From: Pomphorhynchus laevis | Lineage: Eukaryota > Acanthocephala > Palaeacanthocephala > Echinorhynchida > Pomphorhynchidae | Direction of reading: 5' to 3' | DNA: 64,000 nucleotides | Assembly: GCA_012934845.2 (NCBI GenBank) | Contig: WNNJ02001240.1 | Span: 1-64,000 of the forward strand | The notes under the pieces: model-generated | The model's input: the letters and a program-made list of their open reading frames with translations, nothing else | What the model was told of the DNA's origin: nothing | The model's database searches: none | Program-made: the position numbers and the translations under genes | Part shown: positions 53,370 to 64,000 of the stretch, piece by piece | Numbering within the stretch: position 1 is the first letter of the stretch | Layout: each line of letters starts with the position of its first letter

Positions 53370-55115
53370 CTATCATTGGAAACAATGGACGCACTCTAGT
53401 AGATCATTTCGATATTGCTACTGCATTTGGTCGTAAATTTCTCGTATCAGCTACTACTTCTCTTCGTATAGAAATTACTCCTATTAATCCGTCAATTTTT
53501 GATATTCTTCACTTGTTCACAGTTCAAGATGTTATGAAAGAGTTTAGACGACTGAAACCGTCGGGCTCGATTTTCCCAGATTTACTTCCCTTGATATTAC
53601 CGAAAGAATCTTCATGATGTGATTGCTGCGCCTTTATATAGGATATTTATAGCATCATTATATTACGGTATAATCCCGAATGCATGGAAACGCTCTATCA
53701 TTAAGCCGCTTTATAAGAAAGGTGATCGATCATGTGTAGATGACTACCAACCGGTTAGTTTAACCTCTGTATCGTGTCGTGTATTAGAGAGATTACTTTA
53801 CCGGATAATCAGTAGCTACCTAGAATCATACAGGTTACTTTATACTAATCAGCACAAATTCCGTAAAAACTGTTCCACTGTAACCAACCTTTTATTGGCA
53901 CAGGAAAGTTGGGGTTCCATAGTGGATAAGGGGTATGACGTAGATGTCATATTTTTTGACTTCTCCAAAACATTTAATCATGTTCCCCATGATAAGTTGA
54001 TTATGAAGATGATTGCATTAAAAATCAATTCAATTATCATTCGTTGGATATGCAATTTTCTTTCTGGTCGCAAACACCAGGATGTCATTCACGGTACCCT
54101 TTCCGAGCATTATCCAGTTTATGTCGGTGTCCCGTAAGGGTCTGTATAGGGTCCTCTGATGTTTTGTATTTTTATCAACGATCTCCCCAGTGTAATAAGT
54201 TCGCATTCATTATTATTTGCAGATGATTTAAAAATTTGGAGAGCCATCAAGTCGGATTATGATCGAAACATTTTCAATCAGATATTAACACGGTTCTTAA
54301 GTGGGCACGTTCTAATGGTCTGTCTGTTAACGCCTCGAAGTGCACTTGCATGCACATTCAATCACGTAATATTGTTCCAGTGCCGATATATCATTCCGGG
54401 TATCGAGTGATTAAATTGGTTTCGAGCTATAAAGATCTTGGCGTATTAATAACGGATGATTTCTCCACTCGCCAAAATACTGACTACATTTATTCGAAGG
54501 CCATGCGTATGGTTGGTTTCCTTCACCGATCATTCAGCTATGTGAGTTCACGTTCTTTTAGAATTTTTGCAAACGCTTTTGTACTAAACCATTTGTTAGA
54601 TGCTTCTGAATATTCATACCCTCGAACCAGAGATGAGATTACTCGACTTGAGAAGGTGCTACGTAGAGCAACAAAGTTAGTACATTCTTTGATAGAACTT
54701 CCTTACGAGGATTGTCTTCGGTCTTTAAATATGCAGTCGCTATGTAATATTCGTGACTCGCGGGATCTGTGTATTGTATGAGAGGTATTTCACAATGAAC
54801 ACCATTTGTTGCGTGAGCTCTTTAACATTCGATCAGCTCGAGCTTTGCGAGGTCACCCGTTTTATCTTAGTTGCCGACGAATAGTACATTCTAGGACGAT
54901 TCAATTTGGACAACGAATAATAAATTCATGGAATCGTTTAAGCGATGATATTGTGAAATGCGACGACTCGTGATCTCTTTCAATGACAGATTATTTTAAA
55001 TTGTTGACTGGTTTGTTTTTGGTTTTCTCTTTTTTTATTTTGACTATCAATTTGTCAGCAACTCTGAGCCATGCTCGTAACGTTGTCTACATAATAATAA
55101 AATATGGCCGCACCA
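53370..55115 (+). mobile_element. CR1 LINE, 5'-truncated
   Basis: Plus strand from the linker (VMKEFRRLKPSGS near 53530) through PNAWKRSIIKPLYKKGDRS (53670), FFDFSKTFNHVPHD (53950), GVP-stop-GSV (54125), LLFADDLKIWRAIKSD (54210-54255) and VSSYKDLGVLITDD (54420) to the C-terminus near 54970. It ends TGAGCCATGC...ATAATAATA (55060-55105). About four breaks. Long frames remain (53619-54137 and 54350-54781), so it is moderately young. Confidence 0.85.
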
Positions 55116-55281
55116 ATATTCCACCATGTATACCTGAACAACGTTTGTATACTCCTGCTTTAAAATTACTAGATGTTGTTTCATGCTCAAAAATTGCGGA
55201 TGATAGTAAAAAACGATTTATTTTAACGTGGCAAATGCGTGCCAGGCACGCTTACATGACCACAACAAAACAAGACTTGAA

Positions 55282-58170
55282 TCAGGTGTCGAGAAGGTGT
55301 GAACGGAGGAGGTGTTTGAATATGATAAAGGAGGGGGCGCGGCGGACGTCGAGAGGGAGTTGATTCCAGGCGAGTGATGCGGCGACGAGGAAGGATCGGA
55401 GACCGTAGTTGTTGGAGTAATTAGGAACGTGGAGTAAGAGGGTATGACAGGAACGAAGCGATAGCGAGGTGGGGCGAGTATCGTCTAAGAAAGGAAGGTT
55501 GATGAACGATGGGGAGCCGACAGCGATGAGACGAAAGGTAACGAGAAGGCGGAGTTTGATGCGGATGTGGATGGTGGGCCAGGAGAGTTGGGCAAAATAT
55601 GTAGATGTGTGGTCGAAGCGACGGAGACGAAAGAGCACTCGAACGGCGGTGTTGATTATTCGTTGTAGGGGTAGGATGATGGATTTTGGAGAATTGGCGA
55701 AAAGGCTAAGGCAGTAATCGATTTTAGGGAAAAGAAACGATGAAAGAAGAGACATACAAGAACGGAAGTCGATAAGGGGCGGATACGGCGGATATCACGG
55801 AGAATTAAGTTAGATGAGCGGACCTTGTCACGGACGAAGGGTTTAAGGGAAAGGTGATCATCGAAATGGAAGCCTAAGAAAGTGAGATTGTGGACTATGG
55901 GGATGATTGATGAGGCAAAATATACAGTGGGAGGAGATATGTTTGGTTTACGGGGGAGGATCCACATTATTTTGGACTTTTCGGCGTTTAGAACGAGATG
56001 GAGATTGGAGAGACGTTTGTAGATAAAAGAAAGACAGTTGGAGGCAGAAATGCCGATGTCGTGTATGCGATGTGCGGGTGCATGAGCATAGATTAGAATG
56101 TCATCGGCGTATTGCATGACCTTAAAGGAACAAGGTTTGATAAACGGAGATAGATCGCCAAGCAGAAGAGAGAAAAGCAGGGGACCTAGGATTGAACCTT
56201 GTGGGACCCCGCAAAAAATAGGGATGGGAGAAGAGGATGATGAATTAGAACAGACGCGAAAAGAACGGTCGGATAGATATGAGGCGAACCATTCTACGGA
56301 GGAGGAAGAAAAGCCGTAATCATAACGAAGGCGAGAAAGGAGGACGGAGTGGTCTACAATGTCGAATGCGGAGGAGAGGTCGAGGGAGATGAGAACACTA
56401 TATAGAGCCTTGTCTCGAGAAATGAGTAAGTCGTTGTACACTTTTATGCATGCGATTTCTGTCGAGTGATTAGAGCGGAAAGCGGATTGGAAAGGAGGGT
56501 CCAGATTGGATGAGGAGAGATAAACGTTGATTTGTATTAAGATGAGGCGTTCTAAGAGCTTTGAAAGAGTAGGGAGTAGTTAAATGGGGCGATAGCTAGA
56601 AGGAAGGGAGGGGTCGAGCGATTGTTTCTTGAGGGGACGAACGATTGCGGATTTCCAGTGTGAAGGGAAGATACGACTGCGGATGGACGAGTTAAACAAA
56701 GTTGTGAGAATGGGGATATCGATGAGCATATAGATTTTAATATGTGAGTAGGCAGGGGATCGGCAGATGAGGTTTTGTTAGGCAAGGACATGAGGACAGA
56801 TGATACTTCTGTAGGTGAGACAGGGAGAAGATGAAAGAGTTCCGGAAGGATGAGATTAGACTGGGCAGAGTGGGATAGGATAGATACCGGGGTGTGAGAG
56901 AGCAACGTGGATACTTTAGTCTGGAGAAATGACGAATAATCATTGGCATTGATGTTGCACGGCGAAGAAGAGCGATCAAGGATTGAATTAAAAGTATGCC
57001 AGAGAGTCTTAGAGTTGAATGAAGTGATGATTTTATGCTGCCAGAAGGAGTTGCATTTGGTACGCAGTAGGTTGAGATGAGACCGGCGAAGAGCAAGATA
57101 GGAATCACGGAAAGACGGAGTGATCGAGCGGAAATCACGTCTGAGAGAGCGGTGATAGACTCGAAAAGCATGGCGGAGTCGACGCTTTGATAGTAGGCAT
57201 TGGATGTCAAACCATGGGGCACGGTGCAAGCGACGGTGTTGGTGAGACTTGAAGGGCAAGAGAATATCGAGAGTGGATGTGAGTTCAGAGTCGAAAAGAA
57301 AGGCGAGATCGTGAGGAGATGAATATGTTATTGTGGGTAATGATAGAGATAATTAAAGTAAGGCAGAGCGGAGTAGGGAGAAGTCAAGATTTCTCCAAGG
57401 GCGACGTAGGATTGTAGGTGTGTGAGGAGGGGTGTGATTGTGAGCGAGATCAAGGGTGATAAGAAAGTGATCGGATAGACCAGGATCAGAGATGGACAGT
57501 GAGGTGTAGGCATCAAAATGATCGGGGACAGCGATGATGTCGAGTGCCCCACCAAGTATATGTGTGGGGGCAGTGGAGATTAGTTTGTAATTGTAGTTGG
57601 ATAGAATGTTGATGAACCGGATGGAATCCGTGGAAGAGGGGCGGTCTAGGCGGATATTGAAGTCGCCTAGAACGAGTGAAGGGATTGAGGACAAAGAACA
57701 ATGAGAAAGGAGGTCAGCGAGTTCGGTAAAAAATAAGGCAGTAGGAGCTGATGAACCAGGACGGTATACAATGGCGAGATCTAGAGTGATCGGGTTAGAA
57801 TAACGACAAGTGAGCAATTCAAAAGAGCAAGGACTGAAAGGGGATTGATTTTGCGAAGAGACGCTGGGTGACGCGCGAATGCGACGATGCCGCCATGATT
57901 AGAGGATTTAGAAGGGCATGAGCTAAGGGGGCAAGCTGATTCGACTAGGGAGCAACCGGCAGAGAGCAGACGGCAAATGGAAAGGTCGTCGGAATCTGAG
58001 TGCCAGGATTCGGTGAGGCAGAAGATATCGATGGATTGCTTGGTGAATAGGTTGAGGATAAGATCGAATTTATTGAGAATAGATCTAGTGTTGAGGAGAC
58101 CGAGGCAGAAATCGTGTGCTGTGGCGAAAGAGACTAGTGGGGAAGACACATAGGAGAGATGGAGCGCCAT
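55282..58170 (-). pseudogene. L2-A copy 2 ORF2, broken
   Basis: Same protein as copy 1 ORF2 (start MALHLSYVSS at 58170; ESWHSDSDD, GDFNIRLD, LSSAFDIVDH, GVPQGSILGPLLF, YADDILIYAH), now split by two extra single-base losses in addition to the shared lesions. FLGFHFDDHL here versus FLCFYFDDHL in copy 1 shows copy 1 has diverged from the likely ancestral sequence at that site. Confidence 0.85.
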
Positions 58171-58950
58171 CGAATTTTTGGACGGGTGTGGACAACTTGA
58201 AAATTTCCGTCTATGTTTCGGATGGCGAGTGATGTTTCGCCGTTTTCCTCGCGACGGCGTTTTTCGATGCAGGCTGAAGAGATTTGAGCGATTTCAGAAG
58301 GGGCGCGATCGGGGAAAATTCGAGTGGTTGAAGATGACATGACTTTGAATCGTTAAGATAAGACAGAAGACGCGTGAGAGCGATGCTTGAAAACAATTTT
58401 TAGGAGAGGGGGCTGGGAAGGATTAGATTGAGAAGATTTGTTTAGACGGATAAATGCGACAGGAGAAATGTCCTTGAAAAAGGATGGTTTATCCGCAGGG
58501 ACAATAGACGAGAGGATGGATCTGAAGGCGGAAACATCGTGGTCTAGACGTGCTTGTGGAGATAAGGAGTTAGAAGGCGTGATATTAGTGACAATGACGC
58601 AACGATCGCGAGAAGCATATCGCTTCCGTAAAGGAGGACGACTGACGTGAGTAGGTGAGATCACGATAGAAGAGCTGGCAGTTGATGATTTGGATAGATT
58701 TGGTTTGACGACAGGATACATAGAGGATAATGATAATAAAGAGGGTGGCAAGCGATGTGAGGAAAGGTTATGAGTGGAAGGATAGTGGAGGTTGGTGGAG
58801 GTGATTTTGATTGATGGATGCAAGGTATTGAGAAACGAGACGGGAAGGACGGGACGTGGGGTGTCGGGGAGTGAAAATACATTAGTTGTAACAATTTGCG
58901 GCTCCGTCACTGTCTCGGTAGATTTATCATAAACTTGACAAAATCCATCT
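58134..58950 (-). pseudogene. L2-A copy 2 ORF1, 5'-truncated
   Basis: Keeps the Ser/Pro region and C-terminal domain of ORF1 (VFSLPDTPRPVLPVSFLN, DHDVSAFRSIL, FIRLNKSSQSNPSQ) with one nonsense change (CAA to TAA) near 58353. The zinc-finger N-terminus is beyond the truncation point. Confidence 0.8.
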
Positions 58951-58979
58951 TGCTGCGATACAATTTGCGGCTCCTTATG

Positions 58980-59480
58980 ATTATCTGATGATGGATTATC
59001 TGATGATTACGTAGAAACGCAATGAGGGCTAGAAATGTAAGGTGATTTATCTGATACGACTAGAGAAATACTGGGTTGCAAATGGTCAATGACAGTAACA
59101 TCAGAAGATTGAGCTTATTGATTGGACAAAATTGAAGGATGTATAGGACGCGACATGGTTGGAAACTTGAGACTTTTGTATTTTCCGACCCATTTGTATA
59201 TAGTCGTTTGATTCGTGATTTTATTCTCATCGTTGTGTGTATATTAGATTGTATGTTATTTATTGTATAGAACTTAATATAGCCAAATATAAGCAATCTG
59301 GAATGTATTTACTTTAGATCTCAAATGTAAGAATTTTAATAACAAAGACTGTTTTTAACGTGCTTATTTTAAGTACTGGTTTTAATTCAGGTTCCACTTC
59401 AACAACGTTGCATATTTGCTTCATTATGCTTGATATAGAGTCCCGAATTTCATTACGACTTATATGTTGCACTGAAAGCC
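58980..59480. other. Spacer, nothing recognised
   Basis: Mixed sequence, with a gattatctgatgatg direct repeat at 58978-59006. No gene identified. Confidence 0.35.
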
Positions 59481-59645
59481 TATGCAATACTACAGTTGGA
59501 GTCCACGCACGACTGCAACGTATGGACTACAATCGCCTACGACAACAGTAAGTCTGAATAAGTCTGTGCAATACTATAGTTGCACTCGACACTCAACTGC
59601 AACGTCTGGACTACAATCGCCTGCGACAACATAAAGTCTAAAAAA
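59481..59645. repeat. 85-bp tandem duplication
   Basis: Two units starting tgcaatacta (59482 and 59567) share 'ggactacaatcgcct.cgacaaca'. They end where the L2-A copy begins. Confidence 0.75.
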
Positions 59646-59649
59646 GACT

Positions 59650-60817
59650 TCCTCTGTGAATTTTGTGCCACCAACTAATCTGCAATCTCTTCCCTCCCTC
59701 AGCACATATCAACCACCAACAAGTCTATACAAACTACTCCCGTCGTTTCTGATGCCCTTTCTCCACCCGCTGATCCTGTCAGCATATAGACTTCCCATCC
59801 CATGTCATATTCACTCCCCGACACCCCGTCCCGTCCCTCTTGTCTCGTTTCTCAATGACATACATTCATCAATCAAAATCACCTCCACCAACCTCCACGA
59901 TCCGTCCACTGATAACGTTTCATCACATCGCTTACTACCCTCTATATTATCAATATCATCTTTGTATCCCACTGTCGAACCTACTCCTTTCATATCCTCA
60001 ATTCCCAGCTCTCATATCGTGACCTCACCCACACACACGTCACTCGTCATCCTTCACGGAAACGCTTTCCTTCTCGCGATCGTTGCGTAATCGTCACCAA
60101 TATCATTCCTTCCACCTCCTTATCTTCACAAGCACACCTCGACCACGATGTTTCCGCCTTCAGATCCATCCTCTCCTCTCTTGTTCCTGCGAATAACCCA
60201 TGCTTTTTGAATGACATCTCTTCTGTCGCATTCATCCGCCTAAACAAATCTTCTTAATCTAATATTCTTCAGTCCCTCCTAAAAATTGAATTCAAGCACC
60301 GCACTCACGCGTCCTCTCCCAACGATTTAAACTCATCTCCTCCCTCTTCAGCCACTCGCATTTTCCCCGATCACACCCCTTCAAAAGAATCGCTTAACTC
60401 TCTAATACCCGCATCAAAAAACCCCGTCGCGAGGAAAACAATGAAACATCCCTCTCCATCTGAAACATCGACGGAAATTTTCAAGTTGTCCACATCCGCC
60501 CCAAAATTCGATAATGCTCCATCTCTCCTCTGTCTCTATCCCATAACTTAAAACACCCCTGTCTCTATTCCATCCCACTATTCCCTGCATCATCCTCCCT
60601 TAACTCTTTCATCTTATCCCTGCCTCCCCTGCCGAAGTCTTATATGTGCTTATGTCCTTGCTCAACAAAACCTCATCTGCCGATCCCCGCCTACCCTATA
60701 CTTAAATCCATATGATCATCGATATCCCCTTTCCTAACCACATTGTTTAGTTCGTCCATCCCCAGTCGTATCTTTATTTTAAAACTGGAAATCTGCCATC
60801 GTTCGTCCCCACCATAA
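59650..60817 (+). mobile_element. L2-A LINE copy 4, left part (split by Tc1-like element)
   Basis: Plus strand, decayed. The ORF1 region (TPRPVPLVSFLNDIHSSIKI at about 59825-59885, RDRC-like near 60070) continues to GNFQVVH near 60480. The endonuclease is deleted and the linker follows to 60817, where the Tc1-like element enters at a TA. Confidence 0.8.
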
Positions 60818-60819
60818 TA

Positions 60820-61086
60820 CAGAGTATTTCATTATTATAGACCCCTTTTTGCATTATTATAGACCCCCTTTTTGCATTATTATAGACCCTTTTTTGCATT
60901 ATTATATACCCCTTTTTGCATTTTTATAGACCCCTATTTGCATTATTATAGAACCCTTTTTGCATTATTATGGACCCCTATTTGCATTATTATAAACCCC
61001 TTTTTGCATTATTATAGACCCCTATTTGCATTATTATAGACCCCTATTTGCATTATTATAGACTCCTCCTTCAGGTTGCTTTGGTT
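60820..61086. repeat. Left terminal inverted repeat (11 units of 22 bp)
   Basis: The terminal 11 bp are CAGAGTATTTC. Then about 11 units alternate between TTTTTGCATTATTATAGACC and TATTTGCATTATTATAGACC types, and a unique inner end matches 61974-61995 inverted. Repeated subterminal units usually bind transposase. Confidence 0.92.
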
Positions 61087-61229
61087 CATGTTATTTTTTA
61101 CGAATAACCATAATATAATTTTAAAACTAAAAATATAAAAAGGTATTTAATTTAAATAAAATTAGCATGTACAATTGCTTGAAAACCCATCTTCTCATAT
61201 GTTCAAAGTATCCATTCATTATGAAGTTA

Positions 61230-61945
61230 TCATTTGTAACTGTCATTAATTACACCAATAAGCATTTGAGGATTGGTAGATGCGGGTCGTTGTTTGACTC
61301 TTGCTTTTAGACATGCAAAGAATTCCTCAATAGGATTGAGCTGAGAAGAGTACGGAGGTAAGAACATAAGTATGTAGTTTTTCCTGTTAAACGCTTCGCG
61401 AACCTCGGCTGTCTTGTGTATGGATGCGTTGTCCATTATTACATATTTCCTGTTGTTGCTTTCTAACGGTGGAAACTTTGAAGAAATGAATTCTATAATA
61501 TCAATAGATTTAAAACTTCCGATTTTGGTTTTATGTGCGAAAACACCAGAAGTTGTTATAGCACACAGCAGTGAAACATTAGGAACCTAAAGCATTGTAT
61601 AAAGAAAGAGTAGATGCCAGTGTTTTTAAACTTGCGCATGGGTTAGACGCTATCTCTGTAGATAAAATGCTTTTCTCAAACGACAAATTTTTCAAGTTCA
61701 CTGTTTTTTTTTCTCCAGCAGTTTTAAAATTTGTTAAATCAACAAAATCCCCATTGAGATATTTCTTATATAACCTTTTTACTGTACTTTTTGATAGGTT
61801 TAATATAGATGACATGTCCTTAAAGGTAAAGTCCTTTCCCTGCTGATTGAGAAAACATTATATAATGTTTCTGGTAATCACTTGTCTCTTTTTACGTGTT
61901 TCTTCTTCATGTTCTCTGCTGGTTTCTGAATTTTGAGTATTCATT
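61230..61945 (-). pseudogene. Tc1/IS630-family transposase, broken
   Basis: Start ATG at 61945 (MNTQNSETSREHEEETRKKR), then an in-frame TAA near 61859, then an HTH (FTFKDMSSILNLSKSTVKRLYKKYL). The frame is lost near 61590 after STLSLYNALGS. The catalytic domain resumes with VPNVSLLCAITTSGVFAHKT, then IMDNASIHK (second Asp) and LPPYSSQLNPIEEFFACLK (Glu). The Asp-Glu spacing is 34, as in Tc1 (DD34E). The region that should hold the first catalytic Asp is missing: about 240 codons remain versus the usual 330-350. This copy cannot transpose itself; its ends look intact. Confidence 0.88.
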
Positions 61946-61973
61946 CTTGGGTAAAATTTTTATTTAAATATAA

Positions 61974-62258
61974 ACCAATGCAACCTGAAGGAGGGGTCTA
62001 TAATAATGCAAATAGGGGTCTATAATAATGCAAATAGGGGTCTATAATAATGCAAAAAGGGTCTATAATAATGCAAATAGGGTCCATAATAATGCAAAAA
62101 GGGTTCTATAATAATGCAAATAGGGGTCTATAATAATGCAAATAGGGGTCTATAATAATGCAAATAGGGGTCTATAATAATGCAAATAGGGGTCTATAAT
62201 AATGCAAAAAGGGGTCTATAATAATGCAAAAAGGGGTCTATAATAATGAAATACTCTG
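61974..62258. repeat. Right terminal inverted repeat (12 units of 22 bp)
   Basis: Inverted counterpart of the left end with about one more unit. The unit-type order is not the same as on the left, so the arrays have changed length independently. Confidence 0.92.
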
Positions 62259-62260
62259 TA

Positions 62261-62735
62261 AACAATCGTTCGACCCCTCACTTCCTTCTAGCTATCGTCC
62301 CATTTCACTTTGCCCTGTTCTTTTTAATCTCTTAGAACGCATCATTTTAATACAGATCAACGTTTATCTCTCTTCATCCAATATGTACCCTCCTTACCAA
62401 TTCGCTTCTCGCTCTAATCACTATATCGAAATCGCCTGCATAAAAGTTTACGACTTATTCATTTCTCGTGACAAGGCTCTATATGGTTTTCTAATCTCCC
62501 TCCACCTCTCCTCCACCGTTGATATGGTCGACAACTCCATCCTCCTTTCTAGCCTTCGTTATAATTATGGCTTTTATTTCTACTCCGTAGCATGTATTAC
62601 CTTATATCTATCGGACCGTATTTTTCACATTTGTTCGAATTCATCATCATCCGCTTTCATCCCTATTTCCTCCAGATCCCACAATATTCAGTCCTTTAAC
62701 TCCTTGCAATACACCGATAACATACTTGAGGTTAA
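62261..62735 (+). mobile_element. L2-A LINE copy 4, right part
   Basis: Reverse transcriptase region on the plus strand, from FDPSLPSSYRPISL (62270) through FASRSNHYIEIACIKVYD, SLHLSSTVDMVDNSILL (palm Asp motif degraded) to a broken QGS region. It is cut near 62735, and the 3' half is absent. Confidence 0.8.
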
Positions 62736-62935
62736 TAGGCAGTTAGATACGAATAATATTATTCGTGTCTATAATGTTCACCAACCTCACGAAAGTACCA
62801 TCCTTTCGTTCGTCATCACATAGAGTACCGTATCCAAGCAGATTTTCATTGCACCAATGAGAACTATTGAGATTAGAGAATATTTTGATAGTTTGTAGGC
62901 AGTATTATGAGCTACAATAGGAGACTGACAAAATT

Positions 62936-63085
62936 AGTTGTCATTCGCACTCAACTTCTCTATTTATTTAGAGAAGTTCTTCTCTAATTAGTTGTCATCC
63001 GCACTCAAATTATCTATTTATTTAGACAAGTTCTTCTCTAATTTCTTCTCTAATTATTTCCATCCACACTCAACTTCTCTATCTC
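62936..63085. repeat. Tandem repeat of about 60 bp, 2.5 copies
   Basis: Units 'agttgtcat.cgcactcaa.ttctctatttatttaga.aagttcttctctaatt' at about 62936, 62988 and 63055 (partial). Confidence 0.75.
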
Positions 63086-63316
63086 GATTTTATGCCTGCG
63101 GCACTTGATTCAACATACAAACGGTTGTGACTGACGCTGGTAAATAAACGACCGACAATGTCATATAGGACATTGTCTATCTTTTCGGGATGTTGTTCAC
63201 TAAGACGGCCTACTTGTATTTTGATTTTCGAATAGAGCTATCAACGCGTGAAATACTCTACCAAAGTCAATTTCTGCCTGTGTTTCATTCGATTCAAGAA
63301 AAAGCACTGAAATCAT
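63079..63316 (-). pseudogene. Unidentified short coding remnant
   Basis: From an ATG at 63316 the minus strand reads MISVLFLESNETQAEIDFGR and VFHALIALFENQNT. After one frame change near 63200 it reads GRLSEQHPEKIDNVLYDIV and LFTSVSHNRLYVESSAAGIK to a stop at 63079. Composition is protein-like in both parts and they are adjacent, so this is one broken frame or two exons joined through an AG at 63206. Family unknown. Confidence 0.35.
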
Positions 63317-63319
63317 GAG

Positions 63320-63855
63320 TTTAATTTCTTAAAAAAAATTTAAACATATTTCAATTGACATGGTTCTTTATTATTGAATAGATTAAACAAAACGGTATTT
63401 TAAATAATAAGTTGTTCATTCGTATTAAGTAGATCAGAAATCAGACAGAACAACCTTTGTTGGTCATCACTGTGTATTAAAATAAATTAAAAATAAATTA
63501 GCAGTATTTAAACATGAACAAAATGGACAGATAAATTAGAGTATATACTGACTTTATATTCTTTTTTGTTAATTGTGATGAATTTATCTGTTGCCCATTG
63601 TTTTTATCTCATTCATTTATCTTATTGCGGCCTTTTAAATGGCTTGTGCTGCTTAAAACTAAACAAAACGTTTTTTAAATACTTGATAATGATCTCTTAT
63701 TGATAAAGAATTATTAGAGTTGGATCAAAGAAATAATGAACATTTTTATTTGAAATTTCGCTAATCTCTATTAGCATCTTCAGAAAATTCATTTGAAGAT
63801 AAATTCAAAATTTAAAATATTTAATTTAAAATTCTTTAAAAATTTCTTATATTTT
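63320..63855. other. AT-rich spacer, nothing recognised
   Basis: No open frames or repeats beyond simple AT-rich sequence. Confidence 0.35.
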
Positions 63856-63861
63856 GATTAT

Positions 63862-64000
63862 AAAGTCAGACAAGTCGAGTGATCGTCAGGCAACATTAAA
63901 AGGACCGGAACGTTAAACGGAAATATTCGATCAGTAGCCGATGAGGTCCACCAATACTGAAATGTAGTGTACCGCTGTTAGCGTATAGATAGGATTAAAG
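63862..64000. repeat. Interspersed repeat, second copy of the GGACC/GGTCC module
   Basis: Matches 21200-21335: GGACCGGAAC at 63902-63911 and CCGATGAGGTCC at 63938-63949, same spacing, followed by the TATAAGC-type arm. It runs off the window end. Confidence 0.6.

Larger units (their letters stand above)
55207..58977 (-). mobile_element. L2-A LINE copy 2
   Basis: Minus-strand copy, almost identical to copy 1 (24425-28560) from the 3' hairpin (55225-55256) up to the ORF1 Ser/Pro region, and cut at 58977 within ORF1. It carries the same two nonsense changes and the same frameshift in ORF2 as copy 1, plus its own: single-base losses near 55787 and 57842 and a stop in ORF1 near 58353. Flanks are unrelated to those of copy 1. 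Confidence 0.9.
60820..62258 (-). mobile_element. Tc1-like DNA transposon with tandem-repeat terminal inverted repeats
   Basis: A 1439-bp element bounded by TA on both sides (60818-60819 and 62259-62260), termini CAGAGTATTTC and its complement. The inverted repeats are 267 and 285 bp, each built of 22-bp tandem units (tttttgcattattatagacc core) and ending inward at CTTCAGGTTGC. The interior encodes one transposase on the minus strand, now broken. It is inserted in L2-A copy 4, whose sequence continues directly after the right TA (aacaatcg...), proving the boundaries. Confidence 0.93.

Noticed and set aside
60820-62258. 22-bp repeat arrays as a CRISPR or telomere-like array
   Set aside because: They are mirror-image arrays ending at TA duplications around a transposase, so they are transposon ends.
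1-64000. LTR retrovirus, Polinton or other capsid-bearing element
   Set aside because: No long terminal repeats with a Gag/Pol layout, integrase or capsid-like frames were recognised. All reverse transcriptases seen are of non-LTR type.

Overview
This window is AT-rich nuclear DNA from an invertebrate animal. The evidence is GT-AG introns with small exons, metazoan housekeeping genes (eEF1-gamma and the decapping scavenger enzyme DcpS), and a dense load of animal-type non-LTR retrotransposons (CR1, L2-like, restriction-like-endonuclease LINEs), Penelope-like fragments and a Tc1-like DNA transposon. The phylum cannot be fixed from the sequence. No bacterial operons, CRISPR arrays, rRNA or convincing intact tRNA genes were seen. 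No LTR retrovirus or Polinton was recognised.

Region 1 (1-22.1 kb). Past an AT-rich repeat block (1-1410), most of this region is one host gene on the minus strand. I reconstructed 14 exons (start codon 22096, stop 1749, AATAAA at 1681). All intron phases agree, giving about 510 aa of largely coiled-coil protein that I do not recognise. Its introns hold an L2-B LINE copy (4.3-6.2 kb), a SINE between roughly 177-bp direct repeats (7.3-7.9 kb), a 14-copy 125-bp satellite (8.6-10.4 kb), Penelope-like GIY-YIG fragments with hammerhead-like remnants (16.5-18.9 kb), a 356-bp tandem repeat, a TA microsatellite and an L2-A fragment.

Region 2 (22.9-33 kb). A PKA-type protein kinase exon remnant, disrupted by an 18-bp repeat expansion and a small inverted duplication, is followed by a LINE graveyard. 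It contains an RLE-type LINE fragment, a nearly full-length L2-A copy (24.4-28.6 kb), a second RLE-type LINE (29.4-31.1 kb) and a CR1 fragment.

Region 3 (33.4-46 kb). An uninterrupted eEF1G gene (33.4-34.7 kb) is followed by an L2-A copy and then a nested structure: a CR1 element with two fully open ORFs (38.2-42.6 kb) inserted in an older L2-B copy.

Region 4 (46-55 kb). A SINE and a decayed I/Jockey-like LINE lie next to an uninterrupted DcpS gene (50.4-51.4 kb). More L2-A and CR1 fragments surround it.

Region 5 (55-64 kb). A second L2-A copy, almost identical to the first and sharing its nonsense and frameshift lesions, is followed by an older L2-A copy split by a Tc1-like transposon. That transposon's long terminal inverted repeats are built from 22-bp tandem units.

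Only the coiled-coil gene, eEF1G and DcpS look like functioning host genes, and only CR1 at 38.2 kb looks like a coding-competent mobile element. A recurring theme is a 3'-terminal hairpin (GCGTGC/GCACGC stem) at ten sites, ending L2-A, L2-B and apparently one RLE-type fragment.
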